NCBI RefSeq assembly: GCF_904067045.1
Contig: NZ_CAJFDC010000010.1
Coordinates: 404,001 to 468,000, forward strand
Direction: 5' to 3'
Length of the DNA: 64,000 bases
Origin: Pseudomonas sp. FEN
Lineage (GTDB): Bacteria; Pseudomonadota; Gammaproteobacteria; Pseudomonadales; Pseudomonadaceae
Part shown: positions 52,587 to 60,956 of the stretch, in pieces
How the letters are laid out: each line of letters opens with the position of its first letter
How positions within the stretch are numbered: the first letter of the stretch is position 1
The notes under the pieces: model-generated
The model's input: the letters and a program-made list of their open reading frames with translations, nothing else
What the model was told of the DNA's origin: nothing
Database searches by the model: none
Program-made: the position numbers and the translations under genes

Positions 52587-53600
52587 TCATTTAAGCGGCG
52601 ACTGAACATCGCCATGTGTAGAGGTGGTGCCTGTACTGGTTTTGTCAGGCGCTGGAAAGGCCGCCACCAAGGCATCCAGGTTCGAGCGCAACAGGGCGTC
52701 GTACCCGGTGGCCGGGTCGGCGAGTATTCCCGGATTGCCCGTATCCAGTAGCAGCAAGCGTGCGCCACCGTCCTGAATGGCCTTGGCGATCTGTTCATTG
52801 GGTGCCCACTTGTGGACCACCACGTGGATGTCATGCTCGCGCAGGTACAGGGTCAGTGCAGCGCGGTCGGCGTCGCTCCAGTCGACGTCCTGTTGCACGA
52901 ACCAGCCGTCGACAAAGACGCCGAATTCGCCGAACAGGTAGATGAACTCGTCGGCCAACGACAGCACGCGCATGTCCGGCAGTGCCATCATCCGAGTGCC
53001 GTAGTCAGCCTTTAGCTGGCGCAATTGACTCTTGAGTATCGCGAGGTTGCTCTTTATCCGAGGCGCATCAGAGGGCGACAGGCGTGCCAGGTCGGCGGCG
53101 ATAAGTGCCGACATACGCATGGCATTGACGGGACTGAGCCAGGCGTAGGTCGACAGGCCGCCATCGACCTTATCCGCTCTGGCCCAGGGTACGTCGTTCG
53201 ACGGCACGCGGACCACGGCAACGCCGGGTTTGATGGTGTCCCGTGAGCGCGTGGCGTCGATCTCGACAATCCGCAGATTGTGTCGACGAGCCGTCGCGTA
53301 TAGCGGGTCCGCACGCCAGAGATTGCCCATGGTCACCACGGCTTCGGCTTGCTGGAACACGGCGGGGTCCAGGCGCAAAAGCGCGTTGGCCATACTTTCC
53401 ATGGGCACGGGAGCGCCCGGCGGTAGGCGGACGGCCTCAATGTTGGTGCCTTTGCTGAGCGCCGAAGTGAGCGCGTACACAGCTGGCAACGCAACGAGCA
53501 CTCGCTGCCGGCCGGCGTCGGCCGTGGCGCAAAGCTGGGTACCCAGCAGCAGTGCCAACACCACCAGCCAAGATCTGCGTGATATGCAAAGCCATTTCAT
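52587..53600 (-). CDS. Metal ABC transporter substrate-binding protein (ZnuA-type), second copy
   Basis: 337 aa. Signal peptide (ends CATADA), two-lobed TroA/ZnuA-type fold: VLVALPAVYALTSALSKGTN, AEAVVTMGNLWRADPLY, RIVEIDATRS and HDIHVVVHKWAPNEQIAKAIQ, with GNPGILADPATGYDALLRSNLDAL near the C-terminus. Binding histidines and acidic residues occur at EIDATR and HVVVHKW. It follows the permease by ATGA overlap. A second binding protein in the same run suggests a two-receptor system. Confidence 0.72.
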   Translation of the reverse strand: MKWLCISRRSWLVVLALLLGTQLCATADAGRQRVLVALPAVYALTSALSKGTNIEAVRLPPGAPVPMESMANALLRLDPAVFQQAEAVVTMGNLWRADPLYATARRHNLRIVEIDATRSRDTIKPGVAVVRVPSNDVPWARADKVDGGLSTYAWLSPVNAMRMSALIAADLARLSPSDAPRIKSNLAILKSQLRQLKADYGTRMMALPDMRVLSLADEFIYLFGEFGVFVDGWFVQQDVDWSDADRAALTLYLREHDIHVVVHKWAPNEQIAKAIQDGGARLLLLDTGNPGILADPATGYDALLRSNLDALVAAFPAPDKTSTGTTSTHGDVQSPLK

Positions 53601-54502
53601 ACGCTGGCCCCTCTGAATCGCGATGAGGTCGCGCGGATGACGGTGGTCGTGACGAACACCAGCGCGGCAACCAGGACGATTGCGCCACCGGTCGGCACGG
53701 GGATGTGAAATTGCATGGGGGCAAGGATGCCAACCATGCAGGAAAAAGTCGCAATCAGAATCGCAAGCGTGACGAGCCCTGGGAGTGACCGGGTAACGTT
53801 ACGTGCGGCCGCGGCAGGTATCAGCAAAAGGGCTTCGACGAGCACCGCGCCAATGATTTTCAGGCAGGCTACCGTCACCAGCGTGACCAACACGACGAAC
53901 AGGTACTCGACGCTGCGCACCGACACGCCCCGCGCATGGGCCAGGCTCGGGTTCAGGCTGGACAGCAACATGCCGTTGTACAGGGGCAACCCGATAAGCG
54001 CGCAAATGGCTGTCACGCCAAGTAGTACGTTCATGTCGGTGTGGTCTACGGCGAGAATGGAACCGAACAACACGCTTTCCATCACGTGGGTGTTGATCTT
54101 CGCTGACACGAACAACAGCAACGATGCCCCGACCGCCAGCGAGATGGACAAGAACACGCCGATCAGTGTGTCATTGGACAGCGTCGTTCGGTGTTGGGTG
54201 TACTTCAGCGTCAGGGCGAACAGCAGGCAGAAGCCAAACATTGACAGGTAAGGGGAGGTATAGGACTCGCCGACCAGCACGCCAATGGCAACGCCAGTCA
54301 TCGCCGCATTGCCCACTGATTGGCTGAAGAAAGCCATACGCTTGATCATCACCATCGAGCTCAGCACCCCTAGCAACGGCCCGATGAGCACCGCACACAT
54401 CAATGCATTGATCACGAACTCGTATTCAAACGGTTGCGGCAGCACGTGACCCGCGGCGAGCGCCTGAAGGTGGTCGCGAATGAAATCGTACAAGGTATTC
54501 AT
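53597..54502 (-). CDS. Metal ABC transporter permease (ZnuB type)
   Basis: 301-aa permease with eight or nine helices. Landmarks: FVINALMCAVLIGPLLGVLSSMVM, KRMAFFSQSVGNAAMTGVAIG and VSVRSVEYLFVVLVTLVTVACLKIIGAVLVEALLLIPAAAA, the ABC-3 family coupling segment. It overlaps the ATPase and the second binding protein gene by four bases (ATGA) on both sides. It imports Zn, Mn or Fe; the metal cannot be told from sequence. Confidence 0.82.
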   Translation of the reverse strand: MNTLYDFIRDHLQALAAGHVLPQPFEYEFVINALMCAVLIGPLLGVLSSMVMIKRMAFFSQSVGNAAMTGVAIGVLVGESYTSPYLSMFGFCLLFALTLKYTQHRTTLSNDTLIGVFLSISLAVGASLLLFVSAKINTHVMESVLFGSILAVDHTDMNVLLGVTAICALIGLPLYNGMLLSSLNPSLAHARGVSVRSVEYLFVVLVTLVTVACLKIIGAVLVEALLLIPAAAARNVTRSLPGLVTLAILIATFSCMVGILAPMQFHIPVPTGGAIVLVAALVFVTTTVIRATSSRFRGASV

Positions 54503-55179
54503 CGAATATCCTCCAGTCGGCAGTCGATCTGATCGGCGCAGCCATGAAACAGTACCCGTTGGTTGATAACGGTTACGGACTGCGCGATACGCTTGACCTG
54601 TTCGAGGTCATGGTTGATCCAGAGGACGGTGACGCCGCGGTCGTGAAGCTCGGCCACAAGCGCCTCCACCAGTCGCACACCTGTTTCGTCGATACCAGCG
54701 GTCGGTTCATCGAGGATCAGCAGGCGCGGTGTCGGACTGATCGCTTGGGCAAGCAGTACGCGCTGGCGCTGCCCACCGGACAGGCTGCCAAACGGTTTTG
54801 CGCCCATCCCAGCTACGCCAGTGCGCTTCAGCGCCTCGGCGTTAGCGGCTTTGTCGAAGCGGCTTGAGCCTAGAAAGGCCGGCCTGCGTTGACCGAGAAG
54901 GGCCATCACATTGTTGACTGTCATTGGCACGTTACGGTCGAAGTCCAGTAACTGCGGGACATACCCCACTGGCCGTAAGTCCTCACCCTCGAACCGGATG
55001 ACTCCTGAATGCGGCATCTGGCCCAGCAGTGCGCGCACGAGTGACGTCTTGCCTCCGCCGTTCGGGCCTACCAGGCAGTGGAGCGCACCTGCTTCCACCC
55101 GAAAGCTCACCTCGTCGAGTACCTGCGTACCCCCCAGTTGCAATGAGACGCTATCGAACACCACGGCAGGCCCTCGCAT
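54499..55179 (-). CDS. Metal ABC transporter ATPase (ZnuC type)
   Basis: 226-aa ABC ATPase. Walker A GPNGGGKTSLVRAL, signature LSGGQRQRVLLAQAI, Walker B LLILDEPTAGID, switch His in LWINHDLEQVKRIA. It starts at ATG 55179 with a strong AAGGAGG eight bases upstream; a start overlapping the previous stop at 55197 is the alternative. Energises the ZnuB-type permease next to it. Confidence 0.85.
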   Translation of the reverse strand: MRGPAVVFDSVSLQLGGTQVLDEVSFRVEAGALHCLVGPNGGGKTSLVRALLGQMPHSGVIRFEGEDLRPVGYVPQLLDFDRNVPMTVNNVMALLGQRRPAFLGSSRFDKAANAEALKRTGVAGMGAKPFGSLSGGQRQRVLLAQAISPTPRLLILDEPTAGIDETGVRLVEALVAELHDRGVTVLWINHDLEQVKRIAQSVTVINQRVLFHGCADQIDCRLEDIR

Positions 55180-55193
55180 CGCTTGTTCCTCCT

Positions 55194-56126
55194 TCATTGC
55201 TGGGTAAATTCAACGGCTTCGGCCAAGGTCTCGAGGTTTTCGCGCATGGCCACCTCAAATTCGTCCGCACTGTAGGTGCTACCGGTGATGTGAGACAGCG
55301 TGAAGACCTTCACGCCGGTGGCTGCCTCGATGGGCTTGGCCAAGTCCATGGCAAAGTTCTTTTCAGCGAAAAGCACCCGTACATTGGCCTTTCTGATGGT
55401 GTCGATGGTGGTGGCCAACTGGCGCGCGGTCGGTGCCACGCCGTGACGTGGCTCAATGACCGCGGTCACGAACAGGCCGAACTCCTGCATCATGTAGTCG
55501 TAGCCTCCGTGCGTCGTCGCGCAACGGAACGTAGATAGATCCAGTGCGGCAAAGCGGGTCATGAAATCTGCCCTGAGTGCCCGGATCCGACCCGCATACT
55601 CCAGCGCGTTGTGTCGATACGCCTGGGCGTTTTCCGGGTCCAGTTCCCCCAGCCGGCGGGCGATCTCGAAAACCTGTTGTATCGCTGCCGTGGTGGAGAC
55701 AAAGGTATGCGGATTGACAACCTTGATGCCGTCCTGGTCGCCGCCGATGGGAATGAGAGCAACCGAGGCGTTGGCCTGGATGATCGGTAGCGTCTGCCGA
55801 CGACCGGCGGCCTTGATGATCTCGAAGGCCCATTCATCGTGTCCGATGCCGTTGACCACCAGGACGTCGATATTCATCGCGCGGGTGATGTCGTCGGGCT
55901 GCGGCTGGTAATTGTGCGGATTCGCCTCCGCCGGAATGAGCCCAACAACCTCGGCCCGATCACCGACGATGTTTGCCACAAAGCTGTAGTAGGGGTGCAG
56001 TGTGACGCCGATTTTGAGCTTCTTGCCTACCGGGTGTTCCGGGCTGGCGAATGCGATCGCGGGTATGAGCAACAGCAACGCAAGGCATCGACGCAAGAGT
56101 ACGCGGTGTTTTCTGAGGGCATTCAC
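55194..56126 (-). CDS. Metal ABC transporter substrate-binding protein (ZnuA type), first copy
   Basis: 310 aa. Signal peptide (ends AFA), TroA/ZnuA fold: KIGVTLHPYYSFVANIVGD, AEANPHNYQPQPDDI, VNGIGHDEWAFE, VNPHTFVSTTAAIQQ, CATTHGGYDYM, and a GVKVFTLSHITGS near the end. Histidines in HPYY, NPHNY, GHDEW, NPHTF and THGGYDYM are candidate metal ligands; no long His-rich loop. GTG start overlaps the upstream stop by GTGA, with AAGGA nine bases before. It feeds the ZnuBC pair downstream. Confidence 0.8.
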   Translation of the reverse strand: MNALRKHRVLLRRCLALLLLIPAIAFASPEHPVGKKLKIGVTLHPYYSFVANIVGDRAEVVGLIPAEANPHNYQPQPDDITRAMNIDVLVVNGIGHDEWAFEIIKAAGRRQTLPIIQANASVALIPIGGDQDGIKVVNPHTFVSTTAAIQQVFEIARRLGELDPENAQAYRHNALEYAGRIRALRADFMTRFAALDLSTFRCATTHGGYDYMMQEFGLFVTAVIEPRHGVAPTARQLATTIDTIRKANVRVLFAEKNFAMDLAKPIEAATGVKVFTLSHITGSTYSADEFEVAMRENLETLAEAVEFTQQ

Positions 56127-56908
56127 GGCAGGGTTCCTTTTACGCGTTCGATTTCGCTGGTGCCGTCGTAAGGGATGACCTGGCGCCAGCCTTCGCCGAC
56201 CAGCCACTCGGCCTTGACGATGACCGGGTAGGGCGCGTTCGGGTTGGAGTGGACCCAGATCGTCGCCTGGTTTGCCCACATCACACCGGCATGCGCGTGT
56301 CCAATGACGAGCAGGTAGGCGCTCTGGCCCGGCACGCTGCCGCCGGTTCCGTAGTAGACCGTGGCGCCCTGGCCCTGCGTGGCTTGCGATACTTTGCTCG
56401 GGCCTTGCTCCGTCGGGGCCACGGCGGCGTCGGAATGTCCGTCGGTGTCGGAGTGCGGGTCGGTGGGGAGGGCATGGGACAGGTGGGTGCCAGGCAGAAT
56501 CAGTTGCCAGTACACCTTGCCATTGGCCTTCCAGAACGCGTCTCTGTAGAAGGGCGGCAGCAAAAGCTCCTGGGCACGCTCCAGGGTGATCCAACCGCCG
56601 GTATCGTTGTTGTTCCAGATGATTTCTTCGCCGGCAGGCAACAGCGCGCTATGGATGGCCTGATCGACGCTATTCAGGCCGTCGAAAGAGCGAACCTGCC
56701 AGCTCAAGGGGGTCGGTGGGCCGACCTTCTGAGGCCGTAGCATCAAATAACCGGTCACGCTGGCGATGACTAGTATTGCCGCAAGCAGCATTGCCAGCGA
56801 TTCCCATCCGCCTGAGAGCGGGCGCACCACCATGGATGTGCCGTTTGCACGTTCGCTGGGCGCGCTTGCGCCGAGCGCGCGGCGCCGGCGTGGCGATAGG
56901 CGAGCCAT
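56123..56908 (-). CDS. Membrane-anchored His-rich protein of the metal cluster (DUF6162-like)
   Basis: 261 aa with a basic N-terminal stretch (RRRRALGAS), one transmembrane helix (LAMLLAAILVIASVTGYLML) and a periplasmic domain containing the His-rich loop THLSHALPTDPHSDTDGHSD (about residues 140-160). A second His pair is GHAHAGVMW, and the end of the domain is KAEWLVGEGWRQVIPY. Such loops bind Zn or Cu. It lies between the membrane paralogue pair and the binding protein, with one-base overlaps. Probably delivers or senses metal for the ABC transporter. Confidence 0.6.
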   Translation of the reverse strand: MARLSPRRRRALGASAPSERANGTSMVVRPLSGGWESLAMLLAAILVIASVTGYLMLRPQKVGPPTPLSWQVRSFDGLNSVDQAIHSALLPAGEEIIWNNNDTGGWITLERAQELLLPPFYRDAFWKANGKVYWQLILPGTHLSHALPTDPHSDTDGHSDAAVAPTEQGPSKVSQATQGQGATVYYGTGGSVPGQSAYLLVIGHAHAGVMWANQATIWVHSNPNAPYPVIVKAEWLVGEGWRQVIPYDGTSEIERVKGTLP

Positions 56909-57396
56909 CAGAGAAACGCAATCCAGCGGCCCAGGAATATCACGCCGGCCCACAACGCCAACGAGCTGAGCCCCGCGACACGAGCCTGGCTGGGAGGCGG
57001 TAGCGTCGTATCCCATTCGCTGATCCGGCGAAAGGCGCCCAGATGGAATATCCCCATGTTGAGCCCCGCCAGCAGCAACAGGCCCATCTTCAACAAGAAC
57101 GCGTTATTTTGCGCATAACTGGTGCCATTGGCGCAGAACATGAGCAGGCCGGTGATTACGCACATCACGAAAGCGACCCAGGTGTATGGCAGTAAATCCT
57201 GGATCAGCTTCAGCGCGCCGCGGCGATGGGAGGCGACGCCAAGCAGGCGCAAATCCACGACGGCGATGGTTCCGTAGACGATGGCGATGCCGATCACATG
57301 CACCGATTCAAGGGTTGGAAAAGCCGCGCCTGACTCGCGGATGAAAGTCGCGACAGCGGTGTCCTGGAGGGTTTGCAGCAGGGGTTGAATATCCAT
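56908..57396 (-). CDS. DUF6644-like four-helix membrane protein, copy B
   Basis: 162 aa with four predicted helices (SVHVIGIAIVYGTIAVVDLRLLG, TWVAFVMCVITGLLMFCANG, LLKMGLLLLAGLNMGIFHLGA, LSSLALWAGVIFLGRWIAFL). The shared His in SVHVIG and the W-A-x-I-x-x-G-R-W-I-A end match copy A at 57429. The arrangement resembles small cytochrome b561-like proteins, but heme ligands are not certain. The true start is ATG 57396. It follows copy A by 33 bases. Confidence 0.6.
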   Translation of the reverse strand: MDIQPLLQTLQDTAVATFIRESGAAFPTLESVHVIGIAIVYGTIAVVDLRLLGVASHRRGALKLIQDLLPYTWVAFVMCVITGLLMFCANGTSYAQNNAFLLKMGLLLLAGLNMGIFHLGAFRRISEWDTTLPPPSQARVAGLSSLALWAGVIFLGRWIAFL

Positions 57397-57428
57397 GGTG
57401 AATACCTGAGAGCTTTCGTTGAAAACGC

Positions 57429-57917
57429 TTAGATCGTGTAGGCGATCCAGCGACCGCAGATGATCACGACGCACCACAACCCGATTGACAGCCAGGCAAA
57501 TGCCTTGACGGGGCTAGGCTCGCCTTCGCTTTGTGCATCGCCGGCAGGGCGCAGCAGCGGACGTCGGAGCACCCAGGTCAAGATGAACGCTGTCACCACC
57601 AGGGCCATCTTCAGCCAGAACGTCGAATTGACGAGGACGCGATCAGGCTCTGCGATGATCATGATCAACCCGGTACAGAGCAGGACGATCAGTGCATTGC
57701 GCATCCACGGGTAGTAACGGCGTACGACGCCTCGCAAGGGCTCGTCGCTGGCGAGCACGCCGGCCAGTCTCAGATCGGAGATGACCGCTGAGCCGAAGAG
57801 CACGGTAATGGCGATGATATGAATGCTCTGGACGGTCGGTATGATCCACAGGATGTCCCTGATGGCAGTGCTCAGCGGTGATGCGTAGATCCAGGCAATG
57901 ATGAGTGAAGATGACAT
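57429..57917 (-). CDS. DUF6644-like four-helix membrane protein, copy A
   Basis: 162 aa. Four helices. QSIHIIAITVLFGSAVISDLRLAGV and SIGLWCVVIICGRWIAYTI correspond to segments of copy B; FWLKMALVVTAFILTW matches FLLKMGLLLLAGLNM. Copies A and B are diverged tandem paralogues and probably form a heterodimer. Start chosen at ATG 57917 with GGAAGAAAAG upstream. It follows the large hydrolase gene by 21 bases. Confidence 0.6.
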   Translation of the reverse strand: MSSSLIIAWIYASPLSTAIRDILWIIPTVQSIHIIAITVLFGSAVISDLRLAGVLASDEPLRGVVRRYYPWMRNALIVLLCTGLIMIIAEPDRVLVNSTFWLKMALVVTAFILTWVLRRPLLRPAGDAQSEGEPSPVKAFAWLSIGLWCVVIICGRWIAYTI

Positions 57918-57938
57918 CGGCTTTTCTTCCACAGTGAG

Positions 57939-59447
57939 TTAGAAGTCTTGAGGTGTTGCGATAGAGCGCAGGCCCGCCGCATCCTCTGGCAGCAAGTACC
58001 CTTCCTTGATCGAAACGGCTTTGGCGTCTTCGAATTTCTGTGCATAGCGGCTGAAGTTTCCATAGCGCTGGCCCAGCACTTCCTTCGAGTAAGGCACCTT
58101 GGTGTCGTAGATCAGCCCGCAGCCGGTCTCCTGGTCAGTGAGGTAGGTGGCACTGGGCACCTGGATCCACGGCGGGCGTACTCCGCCTTGCAGGTTGCCG
58201 GTAGCTGGCTCGCGGGCGGCGGTCTTGCCATCACGCACGACCCGAGGTGCGTTCGGCATGGGTTTGCCCTCGCGTACCCATTGGTCCAGGCGATCGAGCA
58301 GCGCCGAGACGACCAATTCCACTGGCTCGTCATACAGCGTCCGGCATCGCGGGTCGCTGCCCTTGCCGATGTCGGCGGCGAGCTGTTCGGTGTGCTCCGT
58401 GCCGAGGTCGGCCAGGCGCAGATGGGGCATGCCGGTCACTTCGTAGTAGCGAACCCGCGGGTTGTCGGTGTCCGGGGGCAGGGGGATGTCTTCGATCACG
58501 TCGTGCATCAGTTCGGACTGGCTGTAGACGGTCACGAACGGCACGCCTTCGGGCATTTGACGCGGCAGTCGGATCACGTCGCCGCCCACTTCTCCGTAGG
58601 CCATGCGACCGGTCATGTAGGCATCGATCAGCGGCGTTGCGTCGGGCATGCGCCATTGCTGGTGACGTCCCTGGTCGAGATAGTCCATCCAGACTTGCGC
58701 GGTGACGGCCCAGCTATTGACATAGACGCGTTGCACGTCGAGGCCGGCCAACGGGCTTTGCGCCGTATTGGTTTTCAGCAATAACGCCAGTTGTGCGCCG
58801 ATGCCCTGGGACTGTGGTGCGAAGGGATCGGGAGCTTTACCGCGGGTGAAGTGTTCCGGGTCGTAATAGGTGCCCAGCGGCGCATAGCGTGCAAAGTCGA
58901 AGCGGCGCATGAATTCGAAGTTCACGATCCGTCCGTATTGAGCGATCTGCTCGGCCTCGGCCGCCGGGGTGTCGGAGATGAACTTGGGATCGACTGGCGG
59001 CTTGTTCACATTCAGCGTGTATCCGACGTACGCGTAGCCGCGACGCAGCAGATAGTCGCGGGTCAGGATCCATCCCGCACCGCGCTCGCCGAACCAGCTG
59101 AACGGCTCAATCACCACCGTGCCATTGAAGCGCGCGGGATCGGCCGGTTTGCGCACCAGAATGCGGGTGGTATAAGGCGCTTCCAACAGGGTTTTGCCAG
59201 CGGCGGTAATGGCCGGGGCGATGCCTTGCAGGTAAAACTCTTCCTCGATGTAGCCGTACTGGTCGAGGTCGCTGTATTCGGTACCCGGACGTTTCGCCGA
59301 CGACAGTGGCGGCTTGTCGGAGGACGGCACAGCAATGGCCGTGGGCATGCGCGGCACCTCTGCGAACGTGTTCGACGCGAGGAGCAGCGACAGCACGACG
59401 CTTTGCAATGTGGGCCACAGGATACTGATGGGGGTCAGGCGTTCCAT
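57939..59447 (-). CDS. Large secreted alpha/beta hydrolase-domain protein
   Basis: 502 aa. Signal peptide (LQSVVLSLLLASNTFA). The body matches the alpha/beta hydrolase-domain family seen next to TonB or sterol genes: YSDLDQYGYIEEEFYLQGIA, TTRILVRKPADPARFNGTVV, PFSWFGERGAGWILTRDYLL, FDFARYAPLGTYYDPEHF, PPWIQVPSATYLTDQETG. A canonical GxSxG is not evident: the expected elbow reads YVNSWAVTA. The His may be in EVTGMPHLRLAD. Likely an esterase or lyase; substrate unknown. Confidence 0.65.
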   Translation of the reverse strand: MERLTPISILWPTLQSVVLSLLLASNTFAEVPRMPTAIAVPSSDKPPLSSAKRPGTEYSDLDQYGYIEEEFYLQGIAPAITAAGKTLLEAPYTTRILVRKPADPARFNGTVVIEPFSWFGERGAGWILTRDYLLRRGYAYVGYTLNVNKPPVDPKFISDTPAAEAEQIAQYGRIVNFEFMRRFDFARYAPLGTYYDPEHFTRGKAPDPFAPQSQGIGAQLALLLKTNTAQSPLAGLDVQRVYVNSWAVTAQVWMDYLDQGRHQQWRMPDATPLIDAYMTGRMAYGEVGGDVIRLPRQMPEGVPFVTVYSQSELMHDVIEDIPLPPDTDNPRVRYYEVTGMPHLRLADLGTEHTEQLAADIGKGSDPRCRTLYDEPVELVVSALLDRLDQWVREGKPMPNAPRVVRDGKTAAREPATGNLQGGVRPPWIQVPSATYLTDQETGCGLIYDTKVPYSKEVLGQRYGNFSRYAQKFEDAKAVSIKEGYLLPEDAAGLRSIATPQDF

Positions 59448-59481
59448 TCGGACAGTTCCAGGAGAGGGGGGATGGGCGGCT

Positions 59482-60264
59482 TCACTCAAGGTTCAGAGAT
59501 GCCTTGCCCTCGCTGTCGATCACGATCTGGTTGTTTTCGCAAACGTACTCTTGAATGGCGTAACTGGAGCGCTTGTACTCAAACGTGAAGTGATACGGGG
59601 TATTGAGTACCTGCGGGTCTTCGATCAGGACCTGGTTCTCCAGGTGATCCGGCCCGCGTAGCCGGAGGCGCTCGGTGATCTTCATATCCGGCCCGTGGGG
59701 CACGTCATAGAAGCGCACGTCCGTTCGCACTCGCTGGGTCTCTACCACGAGCGTGTCACCTTCCCAGTGACCACGCGAATGGCCCTGGTAGAGCGGGTCG
59801 AGCTTTTCTTTTGGTGGCATGGCCTGGTTCAAGAGAATCCGCCGCACCTGCTGGAGATACTCGCCGAGGACGATCACTTGTTTGTCGTCGTGAATGATCT
59901 GGATTGGGAAGAGCGCCGCCATCATCGTGGGCATGCCCTCGGGCAGGCATCTGGAACTGGTGGTGGCGATCGGCGTCCCGGCTGCGTTCGCCACGGCTTC
60001 TTTCTTCTTGAGTTCGGCGTACTCGGCGGCATACGACGCCTTGAGGTCCATCGGGCCGCCGGGGTGCACCGGATCGTCCGGGTTCTCGCCGAACCAGTCG
60101 TCCGGGGTTCTTTCCCAGGTGCCGCTGATGTCTGGCCGTGTGGCCACGCTGTGCTTGTCGCTTGGAGATTTCGACGCTGTCGCGGCGTTGCTCATCCCGG
60201 CGAAGGTCACGAGGAGCGCCCCCAGGAAGATCACCGCTGCGTTCGAGATTCGTGCTGGTTTCAT
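59482..60264 (-). CDS. Secreted protein of a family found beside DUF6152 genes
   Basis: 260 aa. Signal peptide (ends SNA), mature ATRPDISGTWERTPDDWFG, then RCLPEGMPTMMAALFPIQII (conserved Cys and P-E-G-M-P), LYQGHSRGHWEGDTLVVET and a C-terminal YAIQEYVCENNQIVIDSEG. These motifs recur in proteobacterial clusters with DUF6152 partners and large hydrolases. Fold and function are unknown. GGAGA nine bases upstream fixes ATG 60264. Confidence 0.55.
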   Translation of the reverse strand: MKPARISNAAVIFLGALLVTFAGMSNAATASKSPSDKHSVATRPDISGTWERTPDDWFGENPDDPVHPGGPMDLKASYAAEYAELKKKEAVANAAGTPIATTSSRCLPEGMPTMMAALFPIQIIHDDKQVIVLGEYLQQVRRILLNQAMPPKEKLDPLYQGHSRGHWEGDTLVVETQRVRTDVRFYDVPHGPDMKITERLRLRGPDHLENQVLIEDPQVLNTPYHFTFEYKRSSYAIQEYVCENNQIVIDSEGKASLNLE

Positions 60265-60328
60265 TGAAATGTCTCCGCGTTGCTGGTTTGCCCAGTTCTG
60301 TTGTCGCCGCACTCGGGAGAGGCTGCCT

Positions 60329-60721
60329 TTATCCGCCACCCGAGAGCACGACGTCACCGATCTTGATCTCCACGAGCAGGCCGCCCGGGTCACCGTTTTT
60401 CAGCGGTTTGAAGGACACCTCGGCGCTTTCGCCGGCCTTGATCGAGTCGGCACGCCAACCTGTGCGCTGCAACGCGTTGACGCTGCCCGTCTCGATCTTG
60501 AAGCGCTGGGGCGGCGGGCCTGGCACATCGAGGTAAATCGTGATGTGAGGGTTGGTCCAGGCAAATCGCTCGACCACACCCTTGATCGTGATCGTCTGGG
60601 TCTGGTCGAACAGCGCGAATGAATGGTGGGCACTGGCAACAGGCGGCAAAACACCGCAGGCAATGAGGGTCAGAAGACAAAGCCCCTGACGTAACAACGG
60701 GAAGGGTGACAAAGGGGTCAT
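60329..60721 (-). CDS. DUF6152-family secreted protein with HH N-terminus
   Basis: 130 aa. Signal peptide (LLRQGLCLLTLIACGVLPPVASA), then HHSFALFDQTQTITIKGVVE and FAWTNPHITIYLDVPGP: the H-H-S-F-A start, G-V-V-x-x-F and W-T-N-P-H pattern of DUF6152. The mature chain starting HH could bind copper or another metal, as in other His-first periplasmic proteins. It is the first gene of the run with the preceding hydrolase-neighbour protein. Confidence 0.65.
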   Translation of the reverse strand: MTPLSPFPLLRQGLCLLTLIACGVLPPVASAHHSFALFDQTQTITIKGVVERFAWTNPHITIYLDVPGPPPQRFKIETGSVNALQRTGWRADSIKAGESAEVSFKPLKNGDPGGLLVEIKIGDVVLSGGG

Positions 60722-60956
60722 GACGGGCGCCTCGATTTTTATGGTTCTTATGGGCCCAGCATAGGGCCCGCGCGTTCAGAGGCCGTAGCCCAAAACGGCA
60801 ACCATTCAAGGTACCGAGGTATTTTCTTCGGTGGCGAGGCATCGCGCGACGAAGGTGCGGCAAGCGCTTGCACATGCTGATTTGGGTTACCACTTTCGCG
60901 ACCCGAACCGGAACACTTCTGTCTCGCCTCACAACTATAAAAACAGGAGAGACGTC

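Noticed and set aside
55194..56594. 466-codon version of the first binding protein
   Set aside because: The signal peptide and the ribosome site define the GTG at 56126; upstream codons overlap the His-rich membrane protein gene.
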